A DNA stretch of 64,000 nt from Microbacterium sp. APC 3901. GTDB taxonomy: Bacteria; Actinomycetota; Actinomycetes; Actinomycetales; Microbacteriaceae. The position numbers were made by a program, and so were the translations under genes. Below the pieces are notes generated by a model, which saw nothing but the letters and a program-made list of their open reading frames with translations, was not told where the DNA came from and made no database searches. The stretch spans positions 1 through 64,000 of the forward strand of contig NZ_JASDCU010000012.1 of the NCBI RefSeq assembly GCF_030407765.1. The letters are read 5' to 3'. Below, piece by piece: positions 9,835 to 20,532 of this stretch. How positions within the stretch are numbered: the stretch's first letter is position 1; every line of letters starts with the position of its first letter.

Positions 9835-11277
9835 TCAGCGGGTGCTGGCCGGCTCGGTCTCGGATTCCGGGGAGTCGGATGCTGCGGCATCCGGCTCGGA
9901 CGCATCATCGTCGGCCGAGTCGTCGGCGAACGGCAGGCCCTCGCGCGGCGCGTTGTAGAGCTCCTCGTCGAGGATGCCCTCGCGCTTTGCGACGATGGTC
10001 GGCACGAGCGCCTGGCCCGCGACGTTGACCGCGGTGCGGCCCATGTCGAGGATCGGGTCGATCGCGAGCAGCAGGCCGACGCCCTCGAGCGGCAGACCGA
10101 GCGTCGACAGCGTCAGCGTGAGCATGACTGTCGCTCCGGTGGTGCCGGCCGTGGCGGCGGAGCCGACCACCGAGACGAGCACGATCAGCAGGTACTGCAC
10201 CAGGTTCAGCTCGATGCCGAAGAACTGCGCCACGAAGATCGCGGCGATGGCCGGGTAGATCGCGGCGCAGCCGTCCATCTTCGTGGTCGCGCCGAACGGC
10301 ACGGCGAACGAGGCATACGAGCGGGGCACGCCGAGGTTGCGCTCGGTCACGCGCTCGGTGAGGGGCAGGGTGCCGATCGACGAGCGGCTGACGAATGCCA
10401 GCTGCACGGCAGGCCAGACGCCCGAGAAGTACTGCCTGATCGACAGGCCGTTCGTCTTGACGAGCACCGGGTAGACCACGAAGAGCACGAGAGCGAGGCC
10501 GACGTAGACCGCGATCGCGAACCAGCCGAGCGAGGCGAGCTTCTCCCAGCCGTACTTGACGACCGCGGCGCCGATGAGGCCGAACGTGCCGAGCGGGGCG
10601 ATGCGGATGATCCACCACAGCACGCGCTGGATGACCTTGAGCAGCGACTCGGTGAACGCGAGGAAGGGCTCGGCCTTCTTGCCGGCCTTGAGCGCTGCGA
10701 TGCCGACGGCGACCGCGATCACGATGACCTGCAGGATGTTGAAGTTCACGCTCGACGTGAACGTGCCGTCGGTGGCGCCCGGGTTCGTGCTGACGCTGAG
10801 CCCGAGGAAGTTCTGCGGGATCAGACCGAGGAGGAAGTTCCACCACGTGCCGACCGTGTACGGGGCGCCGGGCTCGAGGCCCTCGCCGGCGCGGTTGCCC
10901 GGCTGGATCACCAGGCCGAGCGTGATGCCGATGATCACGGCGATGAACGCGGTGATCGCGAACCACAGCAGGGTCTGTCCCGCGAGGCGCGCGGCGTTCT
11001 GCACGCGGCGCAGGTTCGAGATGCTGGCGACGATCGCGGTGAAGATCAGCGGCACCACAGCGGCGCGCAGCAGCGTGACATACGAGCTGCCGATCGTGTC
11101 GAGTGTGGCGGAGAGGCCGTTGGGGCTGTCGGCGGTGGCGCCCGACTGGCGGGCGATCAGGCCGGCGGCGATGCCGAGGACGAGTGCTGCGAGGATCTGG
11201 AAGCCGAACGAGGTCAGCAGCTTCCGGACGGGACCGCGAGTGTCGGGCGCCTTCGTGGGGCGGGCGGTGGTGCTCAT
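9835..11277 (-). CDS. Dicarboxylate/amino acid:cation symporter (DAACS family)
   Basis: A 480-residue secondary transporter importing glutamate, aspartate or C4-dicarboxylates with protons or Na+. The family signatures are present: the Ser-rich hairpin SRSSIGTLPLT, the substrate and cation site FGATTKMDGCAA (a variant of GATxNMDGT), and the late TGATVMLTLTLS and DPILDMGRTAVNVAGQ segments. The tail after about residue 440 is acidic and Ala/Ser-rich, probably disordered. The Asn-to-Lys change in the NMDGT motif (KMDG) is seen in the more divergent actinobacterial branch; substrate choice is therefore uncertain. Confidence 0.9.
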   Translation of the reverse strand: MSTTARPTKAPDTRGPVRKLLTSFGFQILAALVLGIAAGLIARQSGATADSPNGLSATLDTIGSSYVTLLRAAVVPLIFTAIVASISNLRRVQNAARLAGQTLLWFAITAFIAVIIGITLGLVIQPGNRAGEGLEPGAPYTVGTWWNFLLGLIPQNFLGLSVSTNPGATDGTFTSSVNFNILQVIVIAVAVGIAALKAGKKAEPFLAFTESLLKVIQRVLWWIIRIAPLGTFGLIGAAVVKYGWEKLASLGWFAIAVYVGLALVLFVVYPVLVKTNGLSIRQYFSGVWPAVQLAFVSRSSIGTLPLTERVTERNLGVPRSYASFAVPFGATTKMDGCAAIYPAIAAIFVAQFFGIELNLVQYLLIVLVSVVGSAATAGTTGATVMLTLTLSTLGLPLEGVGLLLAIDPILDMGRTAVNVAGQALVPTIVAKREGILDEELYNAPREGLPFADDSADDDASEPDAAASDSPESETEPASTR

Positions 11278-11363
11278 GGGATCGAGGACTCCAGAATCGG
11301 TGCGCGCCGTGTGCGCGCTATCCGTCCACGCTAGGAGTCACGCCGTCATCCCGAGGTCGAGAT

Positions 11364-11405
11364 GACGAAGGATGACGGATGCCGAAGCATCCGCCATCCT
11401 TCGTC
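11364..11405 (-). terminator. Long hairpin downstream of the small lipoprotein gene
   Basis: Arms 11364-11382 and 11387-11405 pair over 19 bp with one mismatch around a CGAA tetraloop. It lies just past the stop codon of the minus-strand lipoprotein gene and can act as its terminator. Confidence 0.7.
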
Positions 11406-11431
11406 AGGCGTTCGTCAGGCGTCGCGGTGGG

Positions 11432-11770
11432 TCAGGCCGCGCACTTCTCGAGGTTGTCGGTGAGGATCTGCGTGGTCAGAGCCTTGTCCTCTTCGCTGGA
11501 CTGCTTGTCTTCGCCGTTGGCGATGTAGGTGAGGGTCTCGTCGCTCAGGTCGGAGTCGACGAGCGCCTCTGCGAAGCAGGTCGCGACGTCGTCCGGGACG
11601 GCATCGCCGAGCCCCTGGTCTTCGTAGACCTTCTGGATGCCCTCGGCGACGTCGTCGACCGCGGGGCGCGACGACCCACCGCAGGCGGCGAGCGAGAATG
11701 CGAGCGCGGCGATGGGCAGTGCCATGAGGATGCGGGAGGGGGTGCGCAGGTTCCGGTCGTTGAGCTTCAT
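11432..11770 (-). CDS. Small secreted lipoprotein of unknown function
   Basis: A 112-residue protein with a signal peptide ending in the lipobox LAACGG, so lipid-anchored outside the membrane. The mature part has two Cys (CFAEAL and the C-terminal EKCAA), which could form a disulfide, and is acidic with helical heptads (VAEGIQKVYEDQGLGD). The pattern resembles short actinobacterial lipoproteins of the DUF732 kind, but I cannot assign a family. A -10-like TAGCGT on the minus strand (11783-11778) ends 7 nt before the ATG, so translation is probably leaderless. Confidence 0.75.
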   Translation of the reverse strand: MKLNDRNLRTPSRILMALPIAALAFSLAACGGSSRPAVDDVAEGIQKVYEDQGLGDAVPDDVATCFAEALVDSDLSDETLTYIANGEDKQSSEEDKALTTQILTDNLEKCAA

Positions 11771-11920
11771 GCCGTCGACGCTATCGGCGCACAGAGAATC
11801 CATAGCAGGGGTTGCGCTCGGCGTGGTGTTCGTGATGCACGCCCGGTCGCGATGGCGGTGCTTCGCCGCGATGGCCTCATGTTCCTGGTGTCGCCGAACG
11901 AGAGCGCGTCGTGGATCGGG

Positions 11921-12151
11921 CTAGGCGAGCACGAGCAGGTCGCCGACCTCGCAGCCGAGGGCATCGCAGATCGCGCGCAGCGTCGAATACCTGATCGCCC
12001 GCGCCCGGTCGTTCTTGAGCACCGACAGGTTCACGATGCTGACGCCGACGCGTGCGCTCAGCTCGGTCAGGGTCATCCCGCGCTCAGCGAGCAGCTCGTC
12101 GAGGCGGCAGTGGATGCCGGTGAGCTCGTCGTCGTTCTCCGCCGGGCTCAT
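11921..12151 (-). CDS. XRE-family transcriptional regulator (YozG-like)
   Basis: A 76-residue single-domain Cro/CI helix-turn-helix protein (LAERGMTLTELSARVGVSIVNLSVLKN, then RAIRYSTLRAICDALGCEVGDLL). The short form next to DUF2975-type membrane proteins is a recurrent pairing. Its ATG overlaps the upstream stop codon by 4 bp, so it is the last gene of a three-gene operon. It probably controls its own operon through the dyad at 13414-13464. Confidence 0.9.
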   Translation of the reverse strand: MSPAENDDELTGIHCRLDELLAERGMTLTELSARVGVSIVNLSVLKNDRARAIRYSTLRAICDALGCEVGDLLVLA

Positions 12152-12783
12152 ACGAGGCCCCTCGTGTCGTCCTCGAGCACGGCCTTCTCGCGCTGCAGAC
12201 GGATGCCCTGACGGAACGCGGCGGCGATGAGGCCCACCGCGACGCCGGTCGCGAAGATCGGGACGATCGACCAGAACTCGATCGGATGCACCGGCTCGCC
12301 CGAGCCGAGGCCGACCGCGGCAGAAACCCCGTTCAGCCCCAGTTTCTCGAGCAGCAGGATGAACATCGGAGCGAGCACGAGGGTCCAGCCGATCGCATCG
12401 AAGGCCCGCGCGTTGCTCCGCACGAAGAAGCGTCCGCGGAGGAAGTTCCAGGCGACGAGCATCACGGCGACGATGACGATCAACGGGGCGAGCGCCCACA
12501 GCACGAGCGAGCCGACGATCGCTGCGGTCGAGGCGGCATCCACTCCGGTGGCGAACACCATCACCTGCTGAGCGATCCCCTCGACCGATGCGGCTCCTGA
12601 GCCGACGGTCGCGTCGATCGGCTGCTCGTCGATCGGGATGGCCCATGCGATGCCCTGATCCCGGAACGTCCCGAGCACGCGCAGCACGGTGCTGATGGCC
12701 GTCACCACCAGAGCGGCCGCGCCGAAGAGGATCACGGTGATCGCATCGGCTGTCTGGGAACGGGTCGCGGTCACGGTGCTCAT
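12148..12783 (-). CDS. DUF2975-like membrane protein
   Basis: A 211-residue protein with four predicted membrane helices: near residues 15-37, 83-108, about 125-145 and 165-190. A periplasmic stretch of about 40 residues follows helix 1 and a basic loop (NFLRGRFFVRSN) follows helix 2. The layout fits the DUF2975 family. It shares one base with the upstream paralogue's stop codon and a 4-bp overlap with the XRE gene downstream. Function is unknown; coupling to the regulator suggests a membrane-sensing or stress role. Confidence 0.75.
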   Translation of the reverse strand: MSTVTATRSQTADAITVILFGAAALVVTAISTVLRVLGTFRDQGIAWAIPIDEQPIDATVGSGAASVEGIAQQVMVFATGVDAASTAAIVGSLVLWALAPLIVIVAVMLVAWNFLRGRFFVRSNARAFDAIGWTLVLAPMFILLLEKLGLNGVSAAVGLGSGEPVHPIEFWSIVPIFATGVAVGLIAAAFRQGIRLQREKAVLEDDTRGLV

Positions 12784-13403
12784 CAGACGAGCCCGTCGGT
12801 GTCGCGCTGCAGGCGGTCGCCGATGGAGAGCACCGTGCCGATGAGAGCGAGCACGAAAGCAGCGAGCACGAAGGTGAAGGGCTCGACGCTGATCACCGCG
12901 CTGTCGACGGCGTTGTCGGCCACCGTGGCGACCGTCGCGTTGGCGAGCATGTTGTCGAAGAAGCGCACCGCGGCGAACCCGAGGAGGCCGGTGATGCCGG
13001 CCGTGGCGACGAGGGTCGTGTTGCGGCGGCTGAAGACGCGTCCGGTGAGCACGCTCCGGGCCAACAGGATCAGGCAGCCGATCACGACGATGATCGTGAG
13101 GATCTGCGCGATCTGGCCGATGATGCCCGGCACTGCGGCGATCGCCGGCAGTTCGGGGGCCGTGATCGTCGCGCTGTCGACGCCGACGGGGATGCTGGCG
13201 CCGTTGGTCAGCGGCAGGTCGACCGGTGTCTTCGAGCTGATGAACTCGACGAGCACCGGCACGTCGACGCCACGGGCGAGTTCGATGATCCGGATGATCG
13301 AGAGCACGGTGATGTAAGCGGCGATCAGGACTCCCGCGATGCAGAAGCCGATCAGGGCGCCGGAGTCACCGCGTGAGAGCGTGCGGTCTTTGGTCGAGGT
13401 CAT
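12783..13403 (-). CDS. DUF2975-like membrane protein (paralogue)
   Basis: A 206-residue protein with the same four-helix plan as the next gene: helix 1 about 18-40, helix 2 about 98-120, the basic VLTGRVFSRRN loop, helices 3 and 4, and a basic end (GDRLQRDTDGLV similar to the paralogue's LEDDTRGLV). The two genes probably arose by duplication. AGGAG precedes two adjacent ATGs (13406, 13403) and the second is better spaced. An operator-like dyad lies immediately upstream. Confidence 0.75.
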   Translation of the reverse strand: MTSTKDRTLSRGDSGALIGFCIAGVLIAAYITVLSIIRIIELARGVDVPVLVEFISSKTPVDLPLTNGASIPVGVDSATITAPELPAIAAVPGIIGQIAQILTIIVVIGCLILLARSVLTGRVFSRRNTTLVATAGITGLLGFAAVRFFDNMLANATVATVADNAVDSAVISVEPFTFVLAAFVLALIGTVLSIGDRLQRDTDGLV

Positions 13404-13413
13404 CATCCACTCC

Positions 13414-13464
13414 TTATCGAGAGTCGTTATTACCGATAATCGTTAACATAACGACTGTCGATAA
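13414..13464. promoter_or_regulatory. Operator-like dyad upstream of the DUF2975/XRE operon
   Basis: TTATCGAGAGTCGTTAT (13414-13430) pairs with ATAACGACTGTCGATAA (13448-13464): 17-bp arms, one mismatch, 17-bp AT-rich spacer. The low-GC block directly abuts the Shine-Dalgarno of the membrane-protein operon, so a bound XRE protein would block transcription. Confidence 0.65.
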
Positions 13465-13630
13465 CTGAGTCAACCCCGACTGCGCGAGAGCGCCGTCACC
13501 GACCGTCACGGCGCTATGCCGACGGCGAACACGGGCATACAGCATCCGCACGGTGGTTACTCTCGATGTACAGGCGCGGAGACCCGTCGAGGACTCAGCG
13601 CTTCGCCCCGTGCGAATAAGGAGTCACAGC

Positions 13631-16156
<2,526 letters not shown>

Positions 16157-16167
16157 CCTGATCACAC

Positions 16168-16198
16168 AAGGGGCGGATGCGATCAGCATCCGCCCCTT
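16168..16198 (+). terminator. clpC terminator
   Basis: Perfect 13-bp stem (16168-16180 with 16186-16198) with a GATCA loop, 11 nt past the clpC stop codon. Confidence 0.85.
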
Positions 16199-16275
16199 CT
16201 GCGTGCCCGGGGCGTTACTCCGGCATTCCGGGGCCGCTCAGGGTCTCGGGAGGTGACGGGTTCTAGGCTTGACCT

Positions 16276-16779
16276 GTGAGCGAGTACATCGTCCGGCCGG
16301 CGCGCAGCGCTGACATCATCGGCATCCGCAACCTCCTGCAGCCGATGGTCGAGCAGCGAATCCTGCTCGGCAAAGACCTGGCAGTGCTCTACGGCGCCGT
16401 GCAGGAGTTCGTCGTCGCCGAGGCCGACGGCGAGTTGATCGGATGCGGTGCGCTGCACGTGTTCTGGGAAGACCTCGGCGAGGTGCGCACGCTCATGGTG
16501 CGCGGGGACTGGCTGCATCACGGAGTCGGCGGTGCGATCGTCGGCGCGCTCGAGGAACAGGCGCGGGGGCTCGGCCTCAGTCGTCTGTTCTGTCTGACCT
16601 TCGAAGTCGAGTTCTTCGGACGGCGCGGCTATTCGATCATCGGCGAACAGGTCGTCGACCCCGACGTGTACTCGCAACTGCTGCGAAGCGGCGACGCGGG
16701 TGTCGAGGAGTTCCTCGATCTCGCGCACGTCAAGCCGAACACGCTCGGCAACACCAGGATGCTGAAGAGCCTCAACTAA
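16276..16779 (+). CDS. argA: Amino-acid N-acetyltransferase (short GNAT-type ArgA)
   Basis: Predicted N-acetylglutamate synthase, the first step of arginine synthesis, in the 167-residue stand-alone GNAT form seen in actinobacteria. It shows RPARSADIIGIRNLL at the N-terminus, ELIGCGALHVFWEDLGEVRTLMV, and the acetyl-CoA-binding segment HHGVGGAIVGALEEQARGLG, then FFGRRGYSII. A -10-like TAGGCT at 16264-16269 puts transcription start on the GTG at 16276, so it is probably leaderless. The next gene starts 9 nt later, so the two may be co-transcribed. Confidence 0.87.
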   Translation: MSEYIVRPARSADIIGIRNLLQPMVEQRILLGKDLAVLYGAVQEFVVAEADGELIGCGALHVFWEDLGEVRTLMVRGDWLHHGVGGAIVGALEEQARGLGLSRLFCLTFEVEFFGRRGYSIIGEQVVDPDVYSQLLRSGDAGVEEFLDLAHVKPNTLGNTRMLKSLN

Positions 16780-16788
16780 CCTGAACTA

Positions 16789-17448
16789 ATGCCTCGTCAC
16801 TCCGCCGCCGTGTATCGTCGCCGGAGATTGCTGACCCTTGTCGCGGCGATCCTGGTGGTGGCGGTCGTCGGCGTCGCCGTGTGGCTGCTCATGGCACGTC
16901 CGTGGGCGAATGCGGCCGAGGCGACGCCGTCGCCGAGCGCGTCCGCATCCGACTCGCCGACGCCTGATCCCACCGCATCCGAGTCGACCGCATCCGAGTC
17001 GCCGTCGCCCGAGTCGTCGGCTGAGGAGACTCCGGGAATCGTCGCATGCGAGGCGAGGGACGTCGAGGTCGCTGCCGTGACGGATGCCGACACCTACGAC
17101 CCGGGCGTGCTGCCGCAGCTGTCGATCTCGCTGACCAACCGCGGTTCCACCGACTGCGCGATCGACGTGGGATCGACGACCCAGAGGCTCACGGTGTCGA
17201 GCGGGTCCGATGTCTGGTGGACATCGACCGACTGCCAGGAGAATCCGAGCAGCATGGTCGCGACGCTCACCGCCGGAGCGACCGTGACGAGCAAGGTGCC
17301 GGTCACGTGGGATCGCACACGATCGAGCGTCGAGACGTGCGCCGACGAGAATCGTCCGCGCGCGCCCGGCGGCGGGGCGTCGTACCACGTCGCCGTCGAG
17401 ATCGGTGGCTTCAAGGGCACGACCACGAAGCAGATCCTGCTCTATTGA
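16789..17448 (+). CDS. Membrane-anchored extracellular protein of unknown function
   Basis: A 219-residue protein: short basic cytoplasmic N-terminus, one membrane helix at about 15-36, a Ser/Thr/Pro/Glu linker of about 45 residues (repeated SPSPD-type runs), and a C-terminal globular domain of about 130 residues. The domain contains four Cys (ACEARD, DCAIDV, DCQENP, ETCADE), enough for two disulfides, and beta-rich motifs such as PQLSISLTNRGSTDC. The fold resembles DUF4232-like or Ig-like exported domains, but I cannot assign it. It follows argA after 9 nt. Confidence 0.75.
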   Translation: MPRHSAAVYRRRRLLTLVAAILVVAVVGVAVWLLMARPWANAAEATPSPSASASDSPTPDPTASESTASESPSPESSAEETPGIVACEARDVEVAAVTDADTYDPGVLPQLSISLTNRGSTDCAIDVGSTTQRLTVSSGSDVWWTSTDCQENPSSMVATLTAGATVTSKVPVTWDRTRSSVETCADENRPRAPGGGASYHVAVEIGGFKGTTTKQILLY

Positions 17449-17532
17449 CGTCGAAACTGGACAAACGTCTCGAATACAGTCCTGAACTCAGTTTCGGGTG
17501 ACACTGCTCATTCTTTGGGATACCATTGGAGT

Positions 17533-17672
17533 GACCCTCGCAGACTTGCGGCGCATGCCATCCCCAGTGGCGTCGAGCACAGCGTCCCCAGCGCTTCGAC
17601 ATGCCGCCCGAGGGTCCGTGGGCCCTCTCGAGTACCCCAGTCCCCAATGGATGACTCGAGAGGGCCCCTTTC
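17533..17672 (+). ncRNA. Candidate structured small RNA with its own promoter and terminator
   Basis: A promoter-like GTGACA (17501-17506), 17-nt spacer and TACCAT (17524-17...29-region is approximate) precede a 140-nt stretch with no convincing reading frame. It can fold into a nested hairpin: GCGGC-AUG near 17548-17557 with CAUGCCGC (17600-17607), inner GUCGA (17572-17576) with UCGAC (17596-17600), and AGCG/CGCU at the tip. It ends in a perfect 14-bp stem (17620-17633 with 17654-17667) followed by CTTT. I do not recognise a known RNA family. It could instead be the end of an unusual leader, but the next gene has its own leaderless promoter. Confidence 0.45.
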
Positions 17673-17727
17673 CATCTCGGCCTTCGACTCGGAGTACACG
17701 TCGGCATCCGCTGAATATGCTGGATGC

Positions 17728-18138
17728 ATGGCAGCGAAGAAGTCGAAGTCCGCGAAGAGCAAGCCCGCCCCCGAGGATTTCCGGTCGGACGCCCTCGCCC
17801 AGGCGCTGGAGAAGCAGGACATCGCTGCGGTCGCTCTGGCACTGCGCCACGGCACCACGGTCGTTCCGCTCGTGAAGCCCGGTGCTCGAGACAACCCGCT
17901 CGACAGCGGAGAGGTCTGGACCTACCGCGACCCGAACTCGGGCGATCTGGCGCTGCTGCTGTTCAGTGACGCCAAGAACAAGCCGGCGAACCTGCCTCCG
18001 GGCGTCGGGATCTACACAGCCGACTGGTTGCGGAAGTTCCTCGGCGCGCACCCGATCACGACAGTCTTTCTGGATATCGCAGGTCCGCACCCGATGCAGG
18101 CCTCTCCTGAGGAGCTCCTCAAGGCGCTCGACGCCTGA
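17728..18138 (+). CDS. SseB-like N-terminal domain protein
   Basis: A 136-residue cytoplasmic protein with a Lys/Ser-rich start (MAAKKSKSAKSKPAPEDF) and an SseB-type domain: LAQALEKQDIAAVALAL, GEVWTYRDPNSGDLALLLFSDAKN, YTADWLRKFLGAHPITTVFLDIAGPHPMQASPEELL. Such domains are found in actinobacterial proteins of unresolved function, some linked to secretion or cell-surface systems. A -10-like TATGCT (17716-17721) ends 6 nt before the ATG, so the transcript is probably leaderless and separate from the upstream candidate RNA. Confidence 0.8.
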   Translation: MAAKKSKSAKSKPAPEDFRSDALAQALEKQDIAAVALALRHGTTVVPLVKPGARDNPLDSGEVWTYRDPNSGDLALLLFSDAKNKPANLPPGVGIYTADWLRKFLGAHPITTVFLDIAGPHPMQASPEELLKALDA

Positions 18139-18213
18139 AGCCGCCTCCTCTGGGTGACCGCGTGGTGGCGCGCTCGCTTGCCCGTGCGACCGGTACAGGG
18201 CGCCACGACCCGT

Positions 18214-18363
18214 GCGGGGTCACTTTCGCATCTGCGGTCTGTGCGGGGTCACTTCGGCATCCCTGTTGCTTGATTCGGATGCGAAAGTGACCCCGCTTGG
18301 TGATTGGGATGCGAAAGTGACCCCGCTTAGGGCGTGGGGCGTCGGGTGCGTAAGTGACCCCGG
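18214..18363. repeat. Intergenic palindromic repeat cluster, copy C
   Basis: Two forward units (GCGGGGTCACTTTCGCATC and GCGGGGTCACTTCGGCATC) followed by three reverse units, two of which contain GGATGCGAAAGTGACCCCGC exactly. It fills the gap between the SseB-like gene and radA. It is the largest and most regular copy in the window. Confidence 0.9.
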
Positions 18364-18391
18364 CTGGGGTGTCCGTCGATCCCTCGCCGGC

Positions 18392-19759
18392 TCAGAACGG
18401 CGGGATGTCTGCGTCGCTGCGCCGGTTGGTGTTGCGGGCGCGCACGTCGTTCAATGCCGCGCGCAGGGTCTTCGAGCGGTCGTCGACCACCTGTTCGTAG
18501 CCGAGCCGCGCGGCTTCTGAACGGCGCTGCGCCGACTGGGTGACGGGGCGGATCTCGCCCGCCAGGCTGAGCTCCCCGACGGCGGCGACGGTTCGAGGCA
18601 CCGAGATCTGCTGAATGGAACCGGCGACGGCGATCGCGATAGCCAGATCGGCGGCCGGTTCGGTGAAGCGCACACCGCCGACGGTCGAGACGTACACGTC
18701 GAGATTGCTGGTCTTGATGTGCGCCCGACGCTCGAGGATCGCCAGCACCATCGCCACGCGCGATGAGTCGAGTCCGTGCACCACCCGACGAGGGTTCGGC
18801 GCCGTCGTGGTGATCGTGAGCGCCTGCACCTCGACCGGCAGCGCCCTGCGGCCTTCGAGTGAGATGGCGACGCACGTGCCGGGCTCGGTCGCACCCTGCG
18901 ACAGGAAGAGGCCCGAGGGGTCGGGAACCTCGGAGATGCCCGCGCCCGTCATCTCGAAGCATCCGACCTCATCGGTCGGGCCGAACCGGTTCTTCAGCGC
19001 GCGGATGAAGCGCAGCGAGGTCTGTCGGTCGCCCTCGAAGTGACAGACGACGTCGACCAGGTGCTCGAGCACGCGGGGCCCGGCGACGGTGCCGTCTTTC
19101 GTGACGTGGCCGACGAGGATGACCGGCAGCCCGCGGTCCTTCGCCACCCGGATGAGGGTGGCCGCGACCTCGCGCACCTGGCTCGGCTGACCCGCCGCGC
19201 CGTCGATGAGCGACGACGACACCGTCTGCACCGAGTCGACGATGACCAGCTGCGGTGCGACCTCGTCGATGTGGCCGAGGATCGTGGCGAGATCGGTCTC
19301 GCTCGCCAGATAGAGCTCGTCGTGCAGAGCTCCGGTGCGTTCTGCGCGCAGGCGCACCTGGGCGGGAGACTCCTCAGCGCTGGCGTAGAGCACACGACGC
19401 CCCGATCGGGCAGCCTGCGCTGCGACCTCGAGCAGCAGCGTCGACTTGCCGACACCCGGTTCTCCGCTGAGCAGAATGGCCGCGCCGGGCACGATGCCAC
19501 CGCCGAGCACCCGGTCGAACTCGCCCACCCCGCTCGTGCGGCGAGGAGCGTCTTCGGTGGTGATCTGCGTGATCGGTCGAGCGGCCTTCGCCGCCGTCGG
19601 CGCGAGGGGGGTGATGCGGCTCAGGATGCCGGTCTGCGCGCCCTGCTCCTGCACGGTGCCCCACTGCTGGCACTCGGCGCACCGACCCACCCACTTGGCC
19701 GTCGTCCACCCGCATTCGGTGCAGACGTACGCGGGAGGGGCAGGTTTTCGGGTGGCCAT
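18392..19759 (-). CDS. radA: DNA repair protein RadA
   Basis: RecA-like helicase of recombinational repair that helps branch migration. The 455-residue protein has the N-terminal C4 zinc finger (CTECGWTTAKWVGRCAEC, residues about 13-30), Walker A GEPGVGKST near 104-112, Walker B LVIVDSVQTV, the RadA-specific KNRFG motif near 260, and a C-terminal Lon-protease-like domain. On the minus strand a -10-like TAGCCT (19771-19766) ends 6 nt before the ATG, which indicates a leaderless mRNA. It diverges from the HTH regulator of the cyd region. Confidence 0.96.
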   Translation of the reverse strand: MATRKPAPPAYVCTECGWTTAKWVGRCAECQQWGTVQEQGAQTGILSRITPLAPTAAKAARPITQITTEDAPRRTSGVGEFDRVLGGGIVPGAAILLSGEPGVGKSTLLLEVAAQAARSGRRVLYASAEESPAQVRLRAERTGALHDELYLASETDLATILGHIDEVAPQLVIVDSVQTVSSSLIDGAAGQPSQVREVAATLIRVAKDRGLPVILVGHVTKDGTVAGPRVLEHLVDVVCHFEGDRQTSLRFIRALKNRFGPTDEVGCFEMTGAGISEVPDPSGLFLSQGATEPGTCVAISLEGRRALPVEVQALTITTTAPNPRRVVHGLDSSRVAMVLAILERRAHIKTSNLDVYVSTVGGVRFTEPAADLAIAIAVAGSIQQISVPRTVAAVGELSLAGEIRPVTQSAQRRSEAARLGYEQVVDDRSKTLRAALNDVRARNTNRRSDADIPPF

Positions 19760-19805
19760 GCAGCCAGGCTATCGCCGGGATCAGACATCCCTATCGGTTC
19801 GGGCA

Positions 19806-19815
19806 TTATTCACGG
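19806..19815 (+). promoter_or_regulatory. TTATTCACGG box upstream of the HTH regulator
   Basis: The 10-mer TTATTCACGG lies 44 nt upstream of the regulator ATG and recurs identically at 20533-20542 upstream of cydA. Shared placement suggests a binding site for the regulator encoded between them; no dyad is obvious. Confidence 0.4.
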
Positions 19816-19859
19816 CCCAACCCCTCGAAGTCGCGCAGCGGCCACGGAATACTGGAGTC

Positions 19860-20519
19860 ATGGCCAACGGCGGGCCCGTCTGCGGGCCGATCTCGACCTT
19901 CTCGCGAGTGCGGATCCTGCACGCGCTGTTCGAGGGCGGCTCTGCGCAGGACGACACCGCGCGGACCCGTGCGGAGCTCACGATCGGCGAGCTCTGCGAG
20001 GCCACCGGGCTGCACCCCAACACGGTGCGAGAGCACCTGCAGCGCCTGATCGAGGGCGGCTACGTCATCCAGGCCAGCGAGCACCGCACCACCCGCGGCC
20101 GCCCGCGCACGCTCTACAGCGCGGTGACGGGCGCGGCGGATGCCTCCAGCCCCATCGCCCGCACCAAGGCGAAGGCCGCCGCTGTCCGCGGCGATCTGCT
20201 GCGTCGGGTCCTACCTGCTTCGGCATCCGCACTGGGTCGTGCCGCGACCTATCAGCTGGACGCCCTGATCGAACACTTGGAGGAGAGCGGCTTCGAGCCC
20301 GTCGTCGACGACGAGCAGCTCACCGTCGATCTCAGCCCGTGCCCGCACGCCGCGGGTCGCGCCGAAGACCGTCCGATGCTGTGCTCCGTGCACCTCGGCC
20401 TCATGCAGGGGGTGCTCACCGAGGCCGGTGGGCCGCTCGCCGCAGAGGCCGTGCGCACCTCCGCCCTCCCGGCGGATTGCACCATACAGCTGCGCGTGAC
20501 GGAGATGACCGCCGCCTAG
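19860..20519 (+). CDS. ArsR-type winged-helix regulator with C-terminal Cys/His motif
   Basis: A 219-residue regulator. The N-terminal winged helix contains RVRILHALFEGG, TIGELCEATGLHPNTVREHLQRLIEGGYV and the wing TTRGRPRTLYS. The C-terminal part carries LSPCPHA, then MLCSVHLGLMQG: a CxH...CxxH arrangement that could bind a metal or iron-sulfur cluster, as in the SufR-like branch of ArsR proteins. It lies directly upstream of cydABDC in the same direction, so it probably tunes cytochrome bd to oxygen or redox state. A -10-like AATACT ends 6 nt before the ATG (leaderless). Confidence 0.82.
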   Translation: MANGGPVCGPISTFSRVRILHALFEGGSAQDDTARTRAELTIGELCEATGLHPNTVREHLQRLIEGGYVIQASEHRTTRGRPRTLYSAVTGAADASSPIARTKAKAAAVRGDLLRRVLPASASALGRAATYQLDALIEHLEESGFEPVVDDEQLTVDLSPCPHAAGRAEDRPMLCSVHLGLMQGVLTEAGGPLAAEAVRTSALPADCTIQLRVTEMTAA

Positions 20520-20532
20520 GCGAGCATCTGTC

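Noticed and set aside
18214..18363. CRISPR-like array
   Set aside because: Units occur in both orientations, spacers are irregular and short, and no cas genes are near.
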